Below, in pieces: positions 49,962 to 57,867 of a stretch of DNA of 64,000 nucleotides (positions within the stretch are counted from its first letter, which is position 1; every line of letters starts with the position of its first letter). The translations under genes and the position numbers were made by a program. The notes beneath the pieces were generated by a model. The model did not search any database. It was not told where the DNA came from and was given only the letters and a program-made list of their open reading frames with translations. Source of the DNA: UBA4312 sp040266995 (GTDB lineage: Bacteria; Bacillota_I; Bacilli_A; Erysipelotrichales; Erysipelotrichaceae); contig JAWRHV010000025.1 of the NCBI GenBank assembly GCA_040266995.1, forward strand, positions 32,467 through 96,466, written 5' to 3'.

Positions 49962-51017
49962 ATGAAAGAGGAGTACAAAATTATCATTTGGGGATTTGGA
50001 CAAGTTGGGAAATCGGCATTGGAAATTATCAATGCCCGTAAATCTTTAAAGCTTGTCGGCGTGTTTGATGTAGATCCGAACAAAGTCGGAAAGGATGCCG
50101 GTGAAGTATTCGGTCTGCCGGCTGCCGGTGTGAAAGTATCGGATAATGAAGAAGAAGTTCTGGCCTTGGAAGCGGATATGGTTCTGTACTATGTCTCCAC
50201 AAAGTGGGATGAAGGCAAGCTGCCATCACCGACGTCGGTAGGCGGCAATGTGGATGATATCTGTAAATTCCTGGAATCCGGTAAGAACTGCAGTACGACA
50301 CTGCCGGTGTATTTCTCGGAAAAGAATGCTCCGGAATATTATGCACGGATCGATGCGGCCGGAAAGAAAGGAAACGCAACCTTCGTTCAGCAGGGCATCT
50401 TCCCGGGCTTGTTTACACCGTATTTTTCTTCCATCACAACGATGTTCTCCCGAAAGATCGATACAGCCATCGTTTATGGAGGAGAGGATGACTCGGTCAA
50501 CTCGGCTCCATGGATTGCGGTCTTCGGTTATGGAAAGAAACCGGAAGAAATCTCTGCACAGCGTTTAGCCGTTGTGAATAATATCATGTTCACTTACTAT
50601 GGACCAACGGTTATCGAAATGGCAGAAAGAGCGGGTCTGGAATACGATGAATACGTATGCGAGGAAGAAACGATCATTTCCCAGGAAGAAATCAAGACGC
50701 CGTATGCGCATGTAACACCGGGTACGGTCGGAGCCCACAGGTTTACCATGTGCACCAAGAAAGACGGCAAAGAAGTAACCGGTTTCCACTTCATTCATAA
50801 AGCTTCTGCTGAAATTCTGAAGGATCTGCCATTGGAGAAATACATTGAGGTCAAAGGACAGCCGGATATTACGATCCGTTTGGAAAATATCATCCCGGAT
50901 GAAGATCCGTTTTTGACCAGTGCCGCTCCAAGCGTGAATCTGATTCCATCCATCGTGGATGCCCAACCTGGTTTTAAAAACGCGCTGGATATCCCGATGG
51001 GATATGTACCAAGATAA
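49962..51017 (+). CDS. DapB-like NAD(P)-binding oxidoreductase (2,4-diaminopentanoate dehydrogenase-like)
   Basis: A 351-residue dehydrogenase with an N-terminal Rossmann fold. 'IIIWGFGQVGKSALEIINAR' is at about residues 7-26, and 'GVFDVDPNKVGKDAGEVFG' follows. The domain layout resembles dihydrodipicolinate reductase N-terminal domains and 2,4-diaminopentanoate dehydrogenase of ornithine fermentation. The neighbours (phosphatase, ArAE exporter) do not support an ornithine pathway, so the substrate stays open. GTGAGGAGG precedes the ATG. Confidence 0.72.
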   Translation: MKEEYKIIIWGFGQVGKSALEIINARKSLKLVGVFDVDPNKVGKDAGEVFGLPAAGVKVSDNEEEVLALEADMVLYYVSTKWDEGKLPSPTSVGGNVDDICKFLESGKNCSTTLPVYFSEKNAPEYYARIDAAGKKGNATFVQQGIFPGLFTPYFSSITTMFSRKIDTAIVYGGEDDSVNSAPWIAVFGYGKKPEEISAQRLAVVNNIMFTYYGPTVIEMAERAGLEYDEYVCEEETIISQEEIKTPYAHVTPGTVGAHRFTMCTKKDGKEVTGFHFIHKASAEILKDLPLEKYIEVKGQPDITIRLENIIPDEDPFLTSAAPSVNLIPSIVDAQPGFKNALDIPMGYVPR

Positions 51018-51024
51018 TGAAGAT

Positions 51025-51046
51025 AAAAGGCCATCATGGCCTTTTT
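51025..51046 (+). terminator. Terminator after the DapB-like gene
   Basis: AAAGGCC-atcat-GGCCTTT hairpin followed by TT. Confidence 0.8.
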
Positions 51047-51080
51047 CTATGGATAAAAAGTGAAAAACCAAGGGGTTATT

Positions 51081-51089
51081 TGATATGAT
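51081..51089 (+). promoter_or_regulatory. Extended -10 promoter, leaderless ArAE gene
   Basis: TGATATGAT (51081-51089), then ATACAC and the ATG at 51096. No ribosome site precedes this ATG. Confidence 0.55.
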
Positions 51090-51095
51090 ATACAC

Positions 51096-52097
51096 ATGAA
51101 CAGATTAAAGGAACAAGGAAAAGAATGGGCCGTTTACAGCCTTCGTATGGCCATAGCGAGCAGTTTGGCGATTTATACAGCGCATATGTTCGGCCTGCAG
51201 TTTGAAACCCAGGCCGGCGTCATCTGCATTTTTTCCATGCTGAGTACCGCAAAAGATACCTTAAAGCTTTCTGTATCCCGTCTGGTCAGTTTTATTATTA
51301 CCGCCATTACCGCCTTGTTGGCATTCTATTTTCTGCAAAGTGACTGGCTGGCGTTCGGTTTATATATATTTGTGACCATCTTATTCAGTGAGATGATGGG
51401 CTGGGGCGCCGCTCTGTCTGCCAATGTAGTCGCTGGTACCCATTTTCTGAGTGTAGAATCCTTCAGTCACGATGTGGTCATCAATGAATTCTATATCGTT
51501 CTGATCGGCATTGTATTTGCGGTGGTTTTTAATGCGCTTCGAAATACCAAATCGCAACGAAACCAGCTGCAGGACTGCATCGAAGATGTGCAATACAGGA
51601 TGAAAGAGGTTTTAGGCGGCATTGCCGATTATCTGGCATCCGAAGGAAGTTTGAACCAGGTATGGGGACAGATCAACGAGCTGCAGGATGTTCTGGATAC
51701 ATATATACAGAAAGCAGCCGATTATGAAGGCAACTCCTTTCAAACCGATTCGCATTATTATCTTCATTATTTTGAAATGCGTATCAGCCAGTGTGATATT
51801 TTGGAAAGTCTGCATGACAAGCTGCGCAAAATGCGCTATATGCCGGAGCAGAGCGTCATCATAGTTGAGTTTATCTTGTATTTATATAAGTTTATTACAG
51901 AGGATAACCATCCGGAAATACAGTTGAAATATGTGGAGGAGCTCTTTGCGCATATGAAGGAGCATGAACCGCTGCCGACAACCCGTGAGGAATTTGAGAC
52001 ACGTTCGGTCCTTCATCATATATTAATGGACTTTGAAGAATTCCTTCTTGTGAAAAAGAGATTTGTGGAAGGAAATTGTAAAAAGGGGGACCTATGA
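51096..52097 (+). CDS. Aromatic acid exporter (ArAE/FUSC) family protein, copy 2
   Basis: A 333-residue paralogue of the gene at 45267. The membrane half (about residues 12-150) includes 'CIFSMLSTAKDTLKLSVSRL', and the cytoplasmic helical half ends with 'LPTTREEFETRSVLHHILMD' (about 291-310), matching the other copy's C-terminal block. It should be an exporter of organic acids or another small molecule. Its stop overlaps the start of the adenosine deaminase-SLOG gene by 4 bases (ATGA), so the two are translationally coupled. It appears to be translated from a leaderless mRNA. Confidence 0.83.
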   Translation: MNRLKEQGKEWAVYSLRMAIASSLAIYTAHMFGLQFETQAGVICIFSMLSTAKDTLKLSVSRLVSFIITAITALLAFYFLQSDWLAFGLYIFVTILFSEMMGWGAALSANVVAGTHFLSVESFSHDVVINEFYIVLIGIVFAVVFNALRNTKSQRNQLQDCIEDVQYRMKEVLGGIADYLASEGSLNQVWGQINELQDVLDTYIQKAADYEGNSFQTDSHYYLHYFEMRISQCDILESLHDKLRKMRYMPEQSVIIVEFILYLYKFITEDNHPEIQLKYVEELFAHMKEHEPLPTTREEFETRSVLHHILMDFEEFLLVKKRFVEGNCKKGDL

Positions 52098-54517
52098 GCT
52101 ATTTTGGAAGTTTTACATTAGATAAAGAAAAAGATATCATTGTGGATCTGTACCTGAAAGAACAGAAGATGTCGTATGTCCTTCGTACACCGCATCATAA
52201 AACGGGAAATTTGGTTACCAATCTGGCACACCTGTGTGAACTGCCGTTAAGCTTGGATGCCAATGGGCTGAAAGTGATCGAAGGGCAGATACCGTGTTAT
52301 GTGGATGGCCAGAATAAAAGAGTGTATATTTTTCGGTTAAGAGGTACCAAGGTGGCAAATATCTATGAGGACGGAACGATCGAAAAGAAGGCCTCGATCC
52401 CGGCTATCTCAAAAACCTTGATGTCCCAGACAAAGGATTACCGGATCCCGTTTGAAAAGACAATTGTGAAGACCTACATCCTGAATGAATGTAAGTTCCA
52501 TACGGATCTTCATACCCATATGAACGCAAATTTACATCCGGATCTATTGATGGCTTTAGGGATCCATCATCAGATCCGATATCCGTATTACTATGTGAAA
52601 AAGTTAAAGCTGCGCTGCACAAAGCGGCAGATCGATCAGCTGGAAGCACAAAGAGCTCTTATAGCTAAGGAATACAAAGATTCACAGTTAAAAGGAAAAT
52701 ACCTCGATCGCAAGATCGATGATCATACGTTTATTAATTTTGCGGATTTAATCCTAAACAATTTGGAGAATGCAGTTTATAATATTCCTAAGATTTCAGC
52801 TTCCTTAACTATTTTAAAAGACGGACAAGCCGTATTTACGAATCTGGAGAAGGTATACTTATACCGGTATGTCTTTGCCAAGGGCACACCGTCGGAATCG
52901 TTGATCCCGCTCCATGATATCGATAAAATACCGGATGCGGAGATGGTGGCTGCCTTACATCAGATGGAACAGGACCGTCTCAATCCACATTATAAGAATC
53001 TGACGCTGTTTCAGGATAAGCTGTTATGGACAGCCCGCAGTTATCAGAAATGCGGCATTGAATATGTAGAGATTTCGGATACAACATTGGTAAAGAAAAA
53101 ACAGTCGGTGGAAATGTTGAAACAAGTGCATGAGGTAATGCCGTATATTACCAAAGAAACCGGTGTACTGATCCGTTTTTTGGCTTCATTGCGAAGAATT
53201 CCATTGACCATTGTGAAAGATCAGATCGAATTCGGGGATTATTTCCAGGAAAACCTGCAGGTTTTACAGGCTATCTGCATCGATCCATATGTGGCGGGCA
53301 GTGATATCGTCGGCGAAGAGATCAACGATATCCGGGAACTGCAACCGGTAATCGAACAGATTGTCCGGATTGCCCGGGAGGATCCTACGTTTGTGATCCG
53401 GATCCATGCCGGGGAAAATGATGGTTTACGAGACAATGTGGATAACAGTATCCGTTGTGTCTATGAGTCTTTACAGCCGGGGCAGCCGATGCCGAAGGTG
53501 CGGATCGGCCATGGTTTATATACAGCGAATCTGACGTCCGCCAAGGGAAAACAGCTGATCCAGCATATATTAGATAATCATGTGGTTCTGGAGTTTCAGA
53601 TCACATCCAATGTACGTCTGAATAATTTGAGCAGCCTGGAACGGCACCCTTTGAAACAATATATCCGGCAAGGGGTATCCTGTGTCCAGGGAACGGATGG
53701 TGGAGCCTTGTATGGAACAGATTCCATTGATGAACAGTTGTCCTTGAATAATTTATTGAATCTGTCGAAAGAAGATTTTTTGTCCATGGTGCATACCGAA
53801 CAAAAGATCCTTCACGATAGCTATGATGCCTTTGAACGCAAACAAAAGCTGTTTGACGAACAAAACATGGAAGAAATCTTTGACAAACGGCTTCATATAC
53901 AAAAGAAAAATCAACCGATCCGGTATGTATCGGAAAAGAAGGTTTCGAGCCGAAAGGCTTTAAAAAAGCAGATCCGGGAAATTCCGATGGATAAAAAAGC
54001 AATCGTTCTGGTCGGTGGCAGTTTTAACAACGATCGGCACGTTACCAAGATGCGCAAGGTGGATACACATCGGATCGATACTTTATTGGAAAAGGCCGAT
54101 CCAGATAAAGTTTTGTTCGTGATCGGGCATACATTGACCGGGTATGAGAGATACCTGGTGGATCATAATCATGGAAAGTTTGAGATTTACGCGTTTGTTC
54201 CATCGATGCTTAACGACGCGCAGATCCAGAAGCTGAGAAAAAGCGGTGTGTATATCCGTGTCTCCATTGAACCCATCGGTATGGGGATCTATAAGAGCTA
54301 TACGTATGAAATCTTTCAGAGAAGAGAAGCCGTATTGATTGCGTTTGACGGGAATTCAGCCGGGGTCAATATGATCCAGGAAGCGAAAAACGGCAAACAT
54401 AAAGCGAAGATCTATGTCAGTGAACATTGCCGGATCTTATCTGGCAAAGCCAGATCTTTACAAGGATATGTCACCGTTTTTGATGATACGATGAACTGTC
54501 TGGATTGGATCGAATAG
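52094..54517 (+). CDS. Adenosine deaminase domain fused to a C-terminal SLOG-like domain
   Basis: An 807-residue protein, more than twice the length of a normal adenosine deaminase. Residues 1-130 are an unassigned N-terminal domain. The deaminase-type amidohydrolase follows: HxH in 'DLHTHMN' (H140, H142), the catalytic glutamate in HAGEN (E441), 'IGHGLYTAN' (H473) and D535 in 'GTDGG', with a long insertion between the first and second motifs. Residues about 634-800 form a Rossmann-like domain resembling YspA/DprA-type SLOG: 'IVLVGGSFNN', 'VLFVIGHTLTGYERYLVD', and 'AVLIAFDGNSAGVNMIQEA'. SLOG domains bind nucleotide-like ligands. A purine-nucleotide sensing, salvage or immunity role is possible. 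It overlaps the exporter gene upstream by 4 bases. Confidence 0.72.
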   Translation: MSYFGSFTLDKEKDIIVDLYLKEQKMSYVLRTPHHKTGNLVTNLAHLCELPLSLDANGLKVIEGQIPCYVDGQNKRVYIFRLRGTKVANIYEDGTIEKKASIPAISKTLMSQTKDYRIPFEKTIVKTYILNECKFHTDLHTHMNANLHPDLLMALGIHHQIRYPYYYVKKLKLRCTKRQIDQLEAQRALIAKEYKDSQLKGKYLDRKIDDHTFINFADLILNNLENAVYNIPKISASLTILKDGQAVFTNLEKVYLYRYVFAKGTPSESLIPLHDIDKIPDAEMVAALHQMEQDRLNPHYKNLTLFQDKLLWTARSYQKCGIEYVEISDTTLVKKKQSVEMLKQVHEVMPYITKETGVLIRFLASLRRIPLTIVKDQIEFGDYFQENLQVLQAICIDPYVAGSDIVGEEINDIRELQPVIEQIVRIAREDPTFVIRIHAGENDGLRDNVDNSIRCVYESLQPGQPMPKVRIGHGLYTANLTSAKGKQLIQHILDNHVVLEFQITSNVRLNNLSSLERHPLKQYIRQGVSCVQGTDGGALYGTDSIDEQLSLNNLLNLSKEDFLSMVHTEQKILHDSYDAFERKQKLFDEQNMEEIFDKRLHIQKKNQPIRYVSEKKVSSRKALKKQIREIPMDKKAIVLVGGSFNNDRHVTKMRKVDTHRIDTLLEKADPDKVLFVIGHTLTGYERYLVDHNHGKFEIYAFVPSMLNDAQIQKLRKSGVYIRVSIEPIGMGIYKSYTYEIFQRREAVLIAFDGNSAGVNMIQEAKNGKHKAKIYVSEHCRILSGKARSLQGYVTVFDDTMNCLDWIE

Positions 54518-54532
54518 AAAAGGAGAAGGATA

Positions 54533-55627
54533 ATGGAAAGAGTAAAAGATGAAAAGACAAGACGAAGAATATTAGAAGAAGAACAAGCGTTAGCGCAGGC
54601 GAAAGCAGAAAAAAAGGCTGTGGAAGCGCCTGTGATAGAGGAACAGCCGATCGAACCGGTCGTGGAAACGGTTGAGGCGACCGAACACGAGGAAGCCGTA
54701 GAACAGAATCCTGTATATGAGTATATGACATTTCCACGTCAGTTTGTCTCCTATCGTTGGTATAAGCCATTGTTTGTGTTGATTCTTACGGTCCTTTTTA
54801 TGGCAGCCTTCGGGACAGCCCTCATCATTTTGTCCGGTGTGGACGTGAAAACGATCGCCGACCAGACCTCTTACGATACGATGGACTATTATACTGTCAA
54901 AGGCATTCTCATGTCCCTGGGTTCTGTTTCCTTGATCCTGCCTTCTTTATGGATCGCTACCTGGATCGTTCGGGATCGACCGGTATCTTCCATGTCGTCA
55001 AGCCGTGGAGGCTGGAACTGGAAAGCGTTCTTTCAATGCTTCCTGCTTGCCATTCCTCTGTATATCGCGTCAAGTATTTATGATGTGGTGACCTTGCCGA
55101 AAATAGCGTTTGATGTGAAGTTCAGTTTGGAAAGCCTCGCTGTATTATTGTTGGCGGTACCTATTCAGTGCATTGCCGAAGAATACTTGTTCCGTGGCTT
55201 CTTTGCCCAGACCTTTGCGTCCTGGACCAAGATTCCCTGGATCGGAATCCTTGTCAGCACCGCGATCTTTGCGGCTATGCATCCGTATTCCATCGAAGGC
55301 ATCATCGAAGTGTCCATCACGGGTCTATGCTTTGGGATCCTGGCATGGCGGACAAAAGGACTGGAAGCGTCCAGTGCCATGCATATGATGAACAACTTGA
55401 CGGTTTTCTTGATGGCTGGTTGCGGTCTTTCAAACGTGCAGACAAGTGTACCCTATGAAAGTGTGATCATTTCCGCCTGCCTCAATTTAGTATATCTGCT
55501 TGTCATCTTGTTGCTGGCCAACCGAAAATGGAACTGGTTTACCGCAAAACGCGATAAGTTGACCAAATGGAACCAGAAACGAATGGATAAAGCAGCCCGC
55601 AAAGCAGCTCGTAAACAAAACGCATAA
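54533..55627 (+). CDS. CPBP family intramembrane metalloprotease with long N-terminal extension
   Basis: A 364-residue member of the CPBP family. The first 75 residues are a highly charged, Glu-rich, probably disordered or coiled cytoplasmic stretch. Then come about eight hydrophobic segments. The active-site motif is 'CIAEEYLFRGFFAQTF' (about residues 213-228), with histidines in 'FAAMHPYSIEG' and 'SSAMHMMNNL'. The C-terminal 35 residues are very basic. The gene follows the ADA-SLOG gene by 15 bases, with AAAGGAGAAGG upstream, so it may belong to the same operon (ArAE, ADA-SLOG, CPBP). Confidence 0.87.
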   Translation: MERVKDEKTRRRILEEEQALAQAKAEKKAVEAPVIEEQPIEPVVETVEATEHEEAVEQNPVYEYMTFPRQFVSYRWYKPLFVLILTVLFMAAFGTALIILSGVDVKTIADQTSYDTMDYYTVKGILMSLGSVSLILPSLWIATWIVRDRPVSSMSSSRGGWNWKAFFQCFLLAIPLYIASSIYDVVTLPKIAFDVKFSLESLAVLLLAVPIQCIAEEYLFRGFFAQTFASWTKIPWIGILVSTAIFAAMHPYSIEGIIEVSITGLCFGILAWRTKGLEASSAMHMMNNLTVFLMAGCGLSNVQTSVPYESVIISACLNLVYLLVILLLANRKWNWFTAKRDKLTKWNQKRMDKAARKAARKQNA

Positions 55628-55629
55628 GA

Positions 55630-55654
55630 AAAAGGCAGACAGCTGCCTTTTTTT
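55630..55654 (+). terminator. Terminator after the CPBP gene
   Basis: AAAGGCA-gacagc-TGCCTTT hairpin followed by a T run. Confidence 0.85.
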
Positions 55655-55678
55655 CAAAGGAAGGAAAGGAGAAACAGA

Positions 55679-56155
55679 TTGTATCATTACATCAAGTATT
55701 CGGCACCCATTGGGACGCTGTCCATTGTGGAACAGAATGGATCGCTCTACGCGCTGGTATTGAATGGACAGAAATACGAAACCGAGCATGCCCCAAAGGC
55801 AGCAATCCACCAATCCACTGCTTTTTTAAAAAAGGTGGAAAAATGGCTGGATGCTTATTTTGCCGGTCAAAACCCGGTGATGGATCTGCCTTTGGCACAA
55901 AGGGGGACCCCTTTTCAACAAAGTGTATGGAAACAGTTGGGGACCATTCCTTACGGACAGACCACATCGTATGGAAATATAGCTGAATTATTACATACCA
56001 GTGCACGGGCTGTTGGGCAAGCCGTAGGCCGTAATCCATATTTGATCGTGGTTCCTTGCCATCGGGTGGTGTCATCGACCGGACAGCTGCAAGGCTTTGC
56101 GGCTGGTCTGGAAGTCAAAAGACAATTATTGGAGTTAGAAAAAACCGAACTGTGA
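55679..56155 (+). CDS. ogt: Methylated-DNA--protein-cysteine methyltransferase
   Basis: A 158-residue suicide DNA-repair protein that removes O6-alkyl groups from guanine. The acceptor cysteine is in 'IVVPCHRVVSSTGQLQGFA' (about residues 121-139), and the recognition helix 'TSARAVGQAVGRNP' precedes it (about 105-118). The start codon is TTG (55679), supported by AAAGGAG 7 bases upstream and by the good fit of the N-terminus; no in-frame ATG is available. A two-way terminator follows. Confidence 0.93.
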   Translation: MYHYIKYSAPIGTLSIVEQNGSLYALVLNGQKYETEHAPKAAIHQSTAFLKKVEKWLDAYFAGQNPVMDLPLAQRGTPFQQSVWKQLGTIPYGQTTSYGNIAELLHTSARAVGQAVGRNPYLIVVPCHRVVSSTGQLQGFAAGLEVKRQLLELEKTEL

Positions 56156-56174
56156 AATCACAGCTCGGTTTTCT
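56141..56174. terminator. Bidirectional terminator between ogt and the sugar isomerase gene
   Basis: AAAACCGA-CTGTGA paired with TCACAG-TCGGTTTT, with one bulge on each side. The stop codons of both convergent genes are inside it. Confidence 0.8.
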
Positions 56175-57039
56175 TGGTTAAACGTCGCATACATACAACA
56201 GCTTGTTCAAACGATACTTCCGGTTCCAAAGACAAGTGGGCTTTCACATGTTGTTCTTTCAGACAATCTAAGAGAACATCGTAATCAATATCTCCTTCAC
56301 CGAAAGGTTTATGAATAAATGGTTTCGGAAAGGAAGGGTCATAATGATAATCTTTGATATGAATATGTTCTATATAAGGACCTAGATTTTTACATTCCTC
56401 CAACAGAGACCACGTCCGGTATGGTTGCGGGACATTGTCGCGGATGGCTCGGTACGAGTTGGCCGGATCCCATAACAGGCGCACATAGGGACTGTTGATT
56501 TTTTGGATCAAAGCCAAGGTCATCTGTCCTTTTGGCAGATGCGAATACGGACAGTTTTCGACAGCTAGAATGATCTTATGCTTTCTGGCAATAACCTCTG
56601 CTTTTTTCATATAGAAGAGAATCTGTGCAAGATCCTCGGGTGTCCCATAGGGCGGTTGTCGGTTATCCGGCCACCGGAACGGAAAGACACGGACACGAGG
56701 ACAGTCCAGTTTCCCGGCAATCTGGCAGGCTCTTTCCAAATATTCGAGATGGGTATGGATATCCCCGCGGATGGAATAAAAGGTGTCATTGAATAAGGAA
56801 ACGGTATCGGTTTCGTACAACGGGCATAAAAAGAAAACAGTGGAGGCAATATTGGAAACCTGCAGGCCATTCTTTTTTAATGCGTTCGTTATGATATCGA
56901 TTTCTTGATCGGTGCATTGTTCAATGGAATGACCGAATACATTATGGAATTCCACATGTGTATAGCCTTCTTTTGCGATGATGGATAAAGCGGTCTCTAG
57001 ATCCGGATGCACCTGGTCGGTAATCATAGATAAAGCCAT
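56158..57039 (-). CDS. Sugar phosphate isomerase/epimerase family protein (AP endonuclease 2 fold)
   Basis: A 294-residue TIM-barrel protein of the xylose isomerase-like/AP endonuclease family 2. Typical blocks are 'EGYTHVEFHNVFG' (about residues 25-37), 'ILAVENCPYSHLPKGQM' (about 150-166), 'LLWDPANSYRA' (about 180-190) and 'HIHIKDYHYD' (about 219-228), which supply the metal ligands Glu, Asp and His. Such enzymes epimerise or isomerise sugars, inositols or hydroxypyruvate. The start at 57039 is supported by GAAGGGA; a longer reading has no site. The GH cluster lies on the other strand nearby. Confidence 0.85.
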   Translation of the reverse strand: MALSMITDQVHPDLETALSIIAKEGYTHVEFHNVFGHSIEQCTDQEIDIITNALKKNGLQVSNIASTVFFLCPLYETDTVSLFNDTFYSIRGDIHTHLEYLERACQIAGKLDCPRVRVFPFRWPDNRQPPYGTPEDLAQILFYMKKAEVIARKHKIILAVENCPYSHLPKGQMTLALIQKINSPYVRLLWDPANSYRAIRDNVPQPYRTWSLLEECKNLGPYIEHIHIKDYHYDPSFPKPFIHKPFGEGDIDYDVLLDCLKEQHVKAHLSLEPEVSFEQAVVCMRRLTKKTEL

Positions 57040-57105
57040 ACTATCCCTTCTTTCTGGTTTCAATATAAAAAGAAAACAGGGGAACGTCAAACCATCTTCC
57101 CAAAC

Positions 57106-57144
57106 AAAAGGAGTTTTCCTTTTGTTCCAAGAAAAACTCCTTTT
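57106..57144. terminator. Hairpin terminator between two minus-strand genes
   Basis: AAAAGGAGTTTTC paired with GAAAAACTCCTTTT across a loop of about 12 bases. It ends the upstream HAD gene (minus strand) and separates it from the isomerase gene. Confidence 0.75.
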
Positions 57145-57796
57145 ACGATTCCATCAATTCCAATATTTTCATTTGCGCAAACAATAAGTCCGAAACGATA
57201 TAATCGGCCTGGGACTGATCCACTTGAAAGCGGTCATCCCGGATGGCAATGACCGTAGCACCACTGGCTTTTCCCGCTTTAATGCCGAATTCTGAGTCCT
57301 CGACGATGATCGTTTCCTCGGGCTTGACCCCGAGTTTCTCCATCGTTAGAAGGTAGATGGCCGGATCCGGTTTGCTCTTTTCGAGATGACATCCCGATAA
57401 TAACGAATCAAAGTAGGCTTCACTTTGTGTCTCCTTGACCATGCGCTGGATCTCTTTCATCTCGCTGGCACTGGCAATGGCACATAGCAGGCCTTCCTTT
57501 TTTAAATTCTGCAGCAGATAGCGCATATGTGGATTTTTCAGATCGCTGTAATCCTTTCGCTCCAGAACGTTATGCGTATTCAAAAAAGCGCGCATGGTAT
57601 TCATATCCATAGCCGGATCCCACAGAGAGCCCATGGTCTTCCAGAATTCCTGCATGCTCATCCCAACGGTTTTCCGGATGGTTTCATAGGAAATATTCTG
57701 TTTCTGGGTACGGCAGAAATCAACCAGACTGAATAAATCACTGGCTTCGGAGTCAATTAAGACCCCATCCATATCAAAAATAACAGCTTTTATCAT
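57143..57796 (-). CDS. HAD family phosphatase/phosphomutase (beta-phosphoglucomutase-like)
   Basis: A 217-residue HAD subclass I enzyme. Motif I is 'VIFDMDGVLIDSEASD' (about residues 5-20), motif II the serine in 'AIASASEMK' (about 104-112), the lysine lies in 'CHLEKSKPDPAIYLL' (about 132-146) and motif IV is 'IVEDSEFGIKAGKASGATVI' (about 157-176). Sugar phosphates are likely substrates. GGAGAGA lies upstream of the ATG. It is divergent from the GH2-GH26-GH94 cluster, which may hint at a shared carbohydrate role. Confidence 0.88.
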   Translation of the reverse strand: MIKAVIFDMDGVLIDSEASDLFSLVDFCRTQKQNISYETIRKTVGMSMQEFWKTMGSLWDPAMDMNTMRAFLNTHNVLERKDYSDLKNPHMRYLLQNLKKEGLLCAIASASEMKEIQRMVKETQSEAYFDSLLSGCHLEKSKPDPAIYLLTMEKLGVKPEETIIVEDSEFGIKAGKASGATVIAIRDDRFQVDQSQADYIVSDLLFAQMKILELMES

Positions 57797-57867
57797 AATT
57801 TCTCTCCTGATGCCTTTGATTATATCGGAAATTTAAGGATAATAAAAGAAGAATGGTAAGAGATACA

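Noticed and set aside
52094..54517. A RADAR antiphage system based on the deaminase gene.
   Set aside because: RADAR needs the RdrA ATPase beside the deaminase. The neighbours are an ArAE exporter and a CPBP protease, and no large P-loop ATPase is present.
51096..54517. CBASS-like cyclic nucleotide defence operon (SLOG domain plus membrane effector).
   Set aside because: No nucleotidyltransferase (CD-NTase) gene is present, and the membrane gene has normal exporter architecture; kept only as a general nucleotide-sensing idea.
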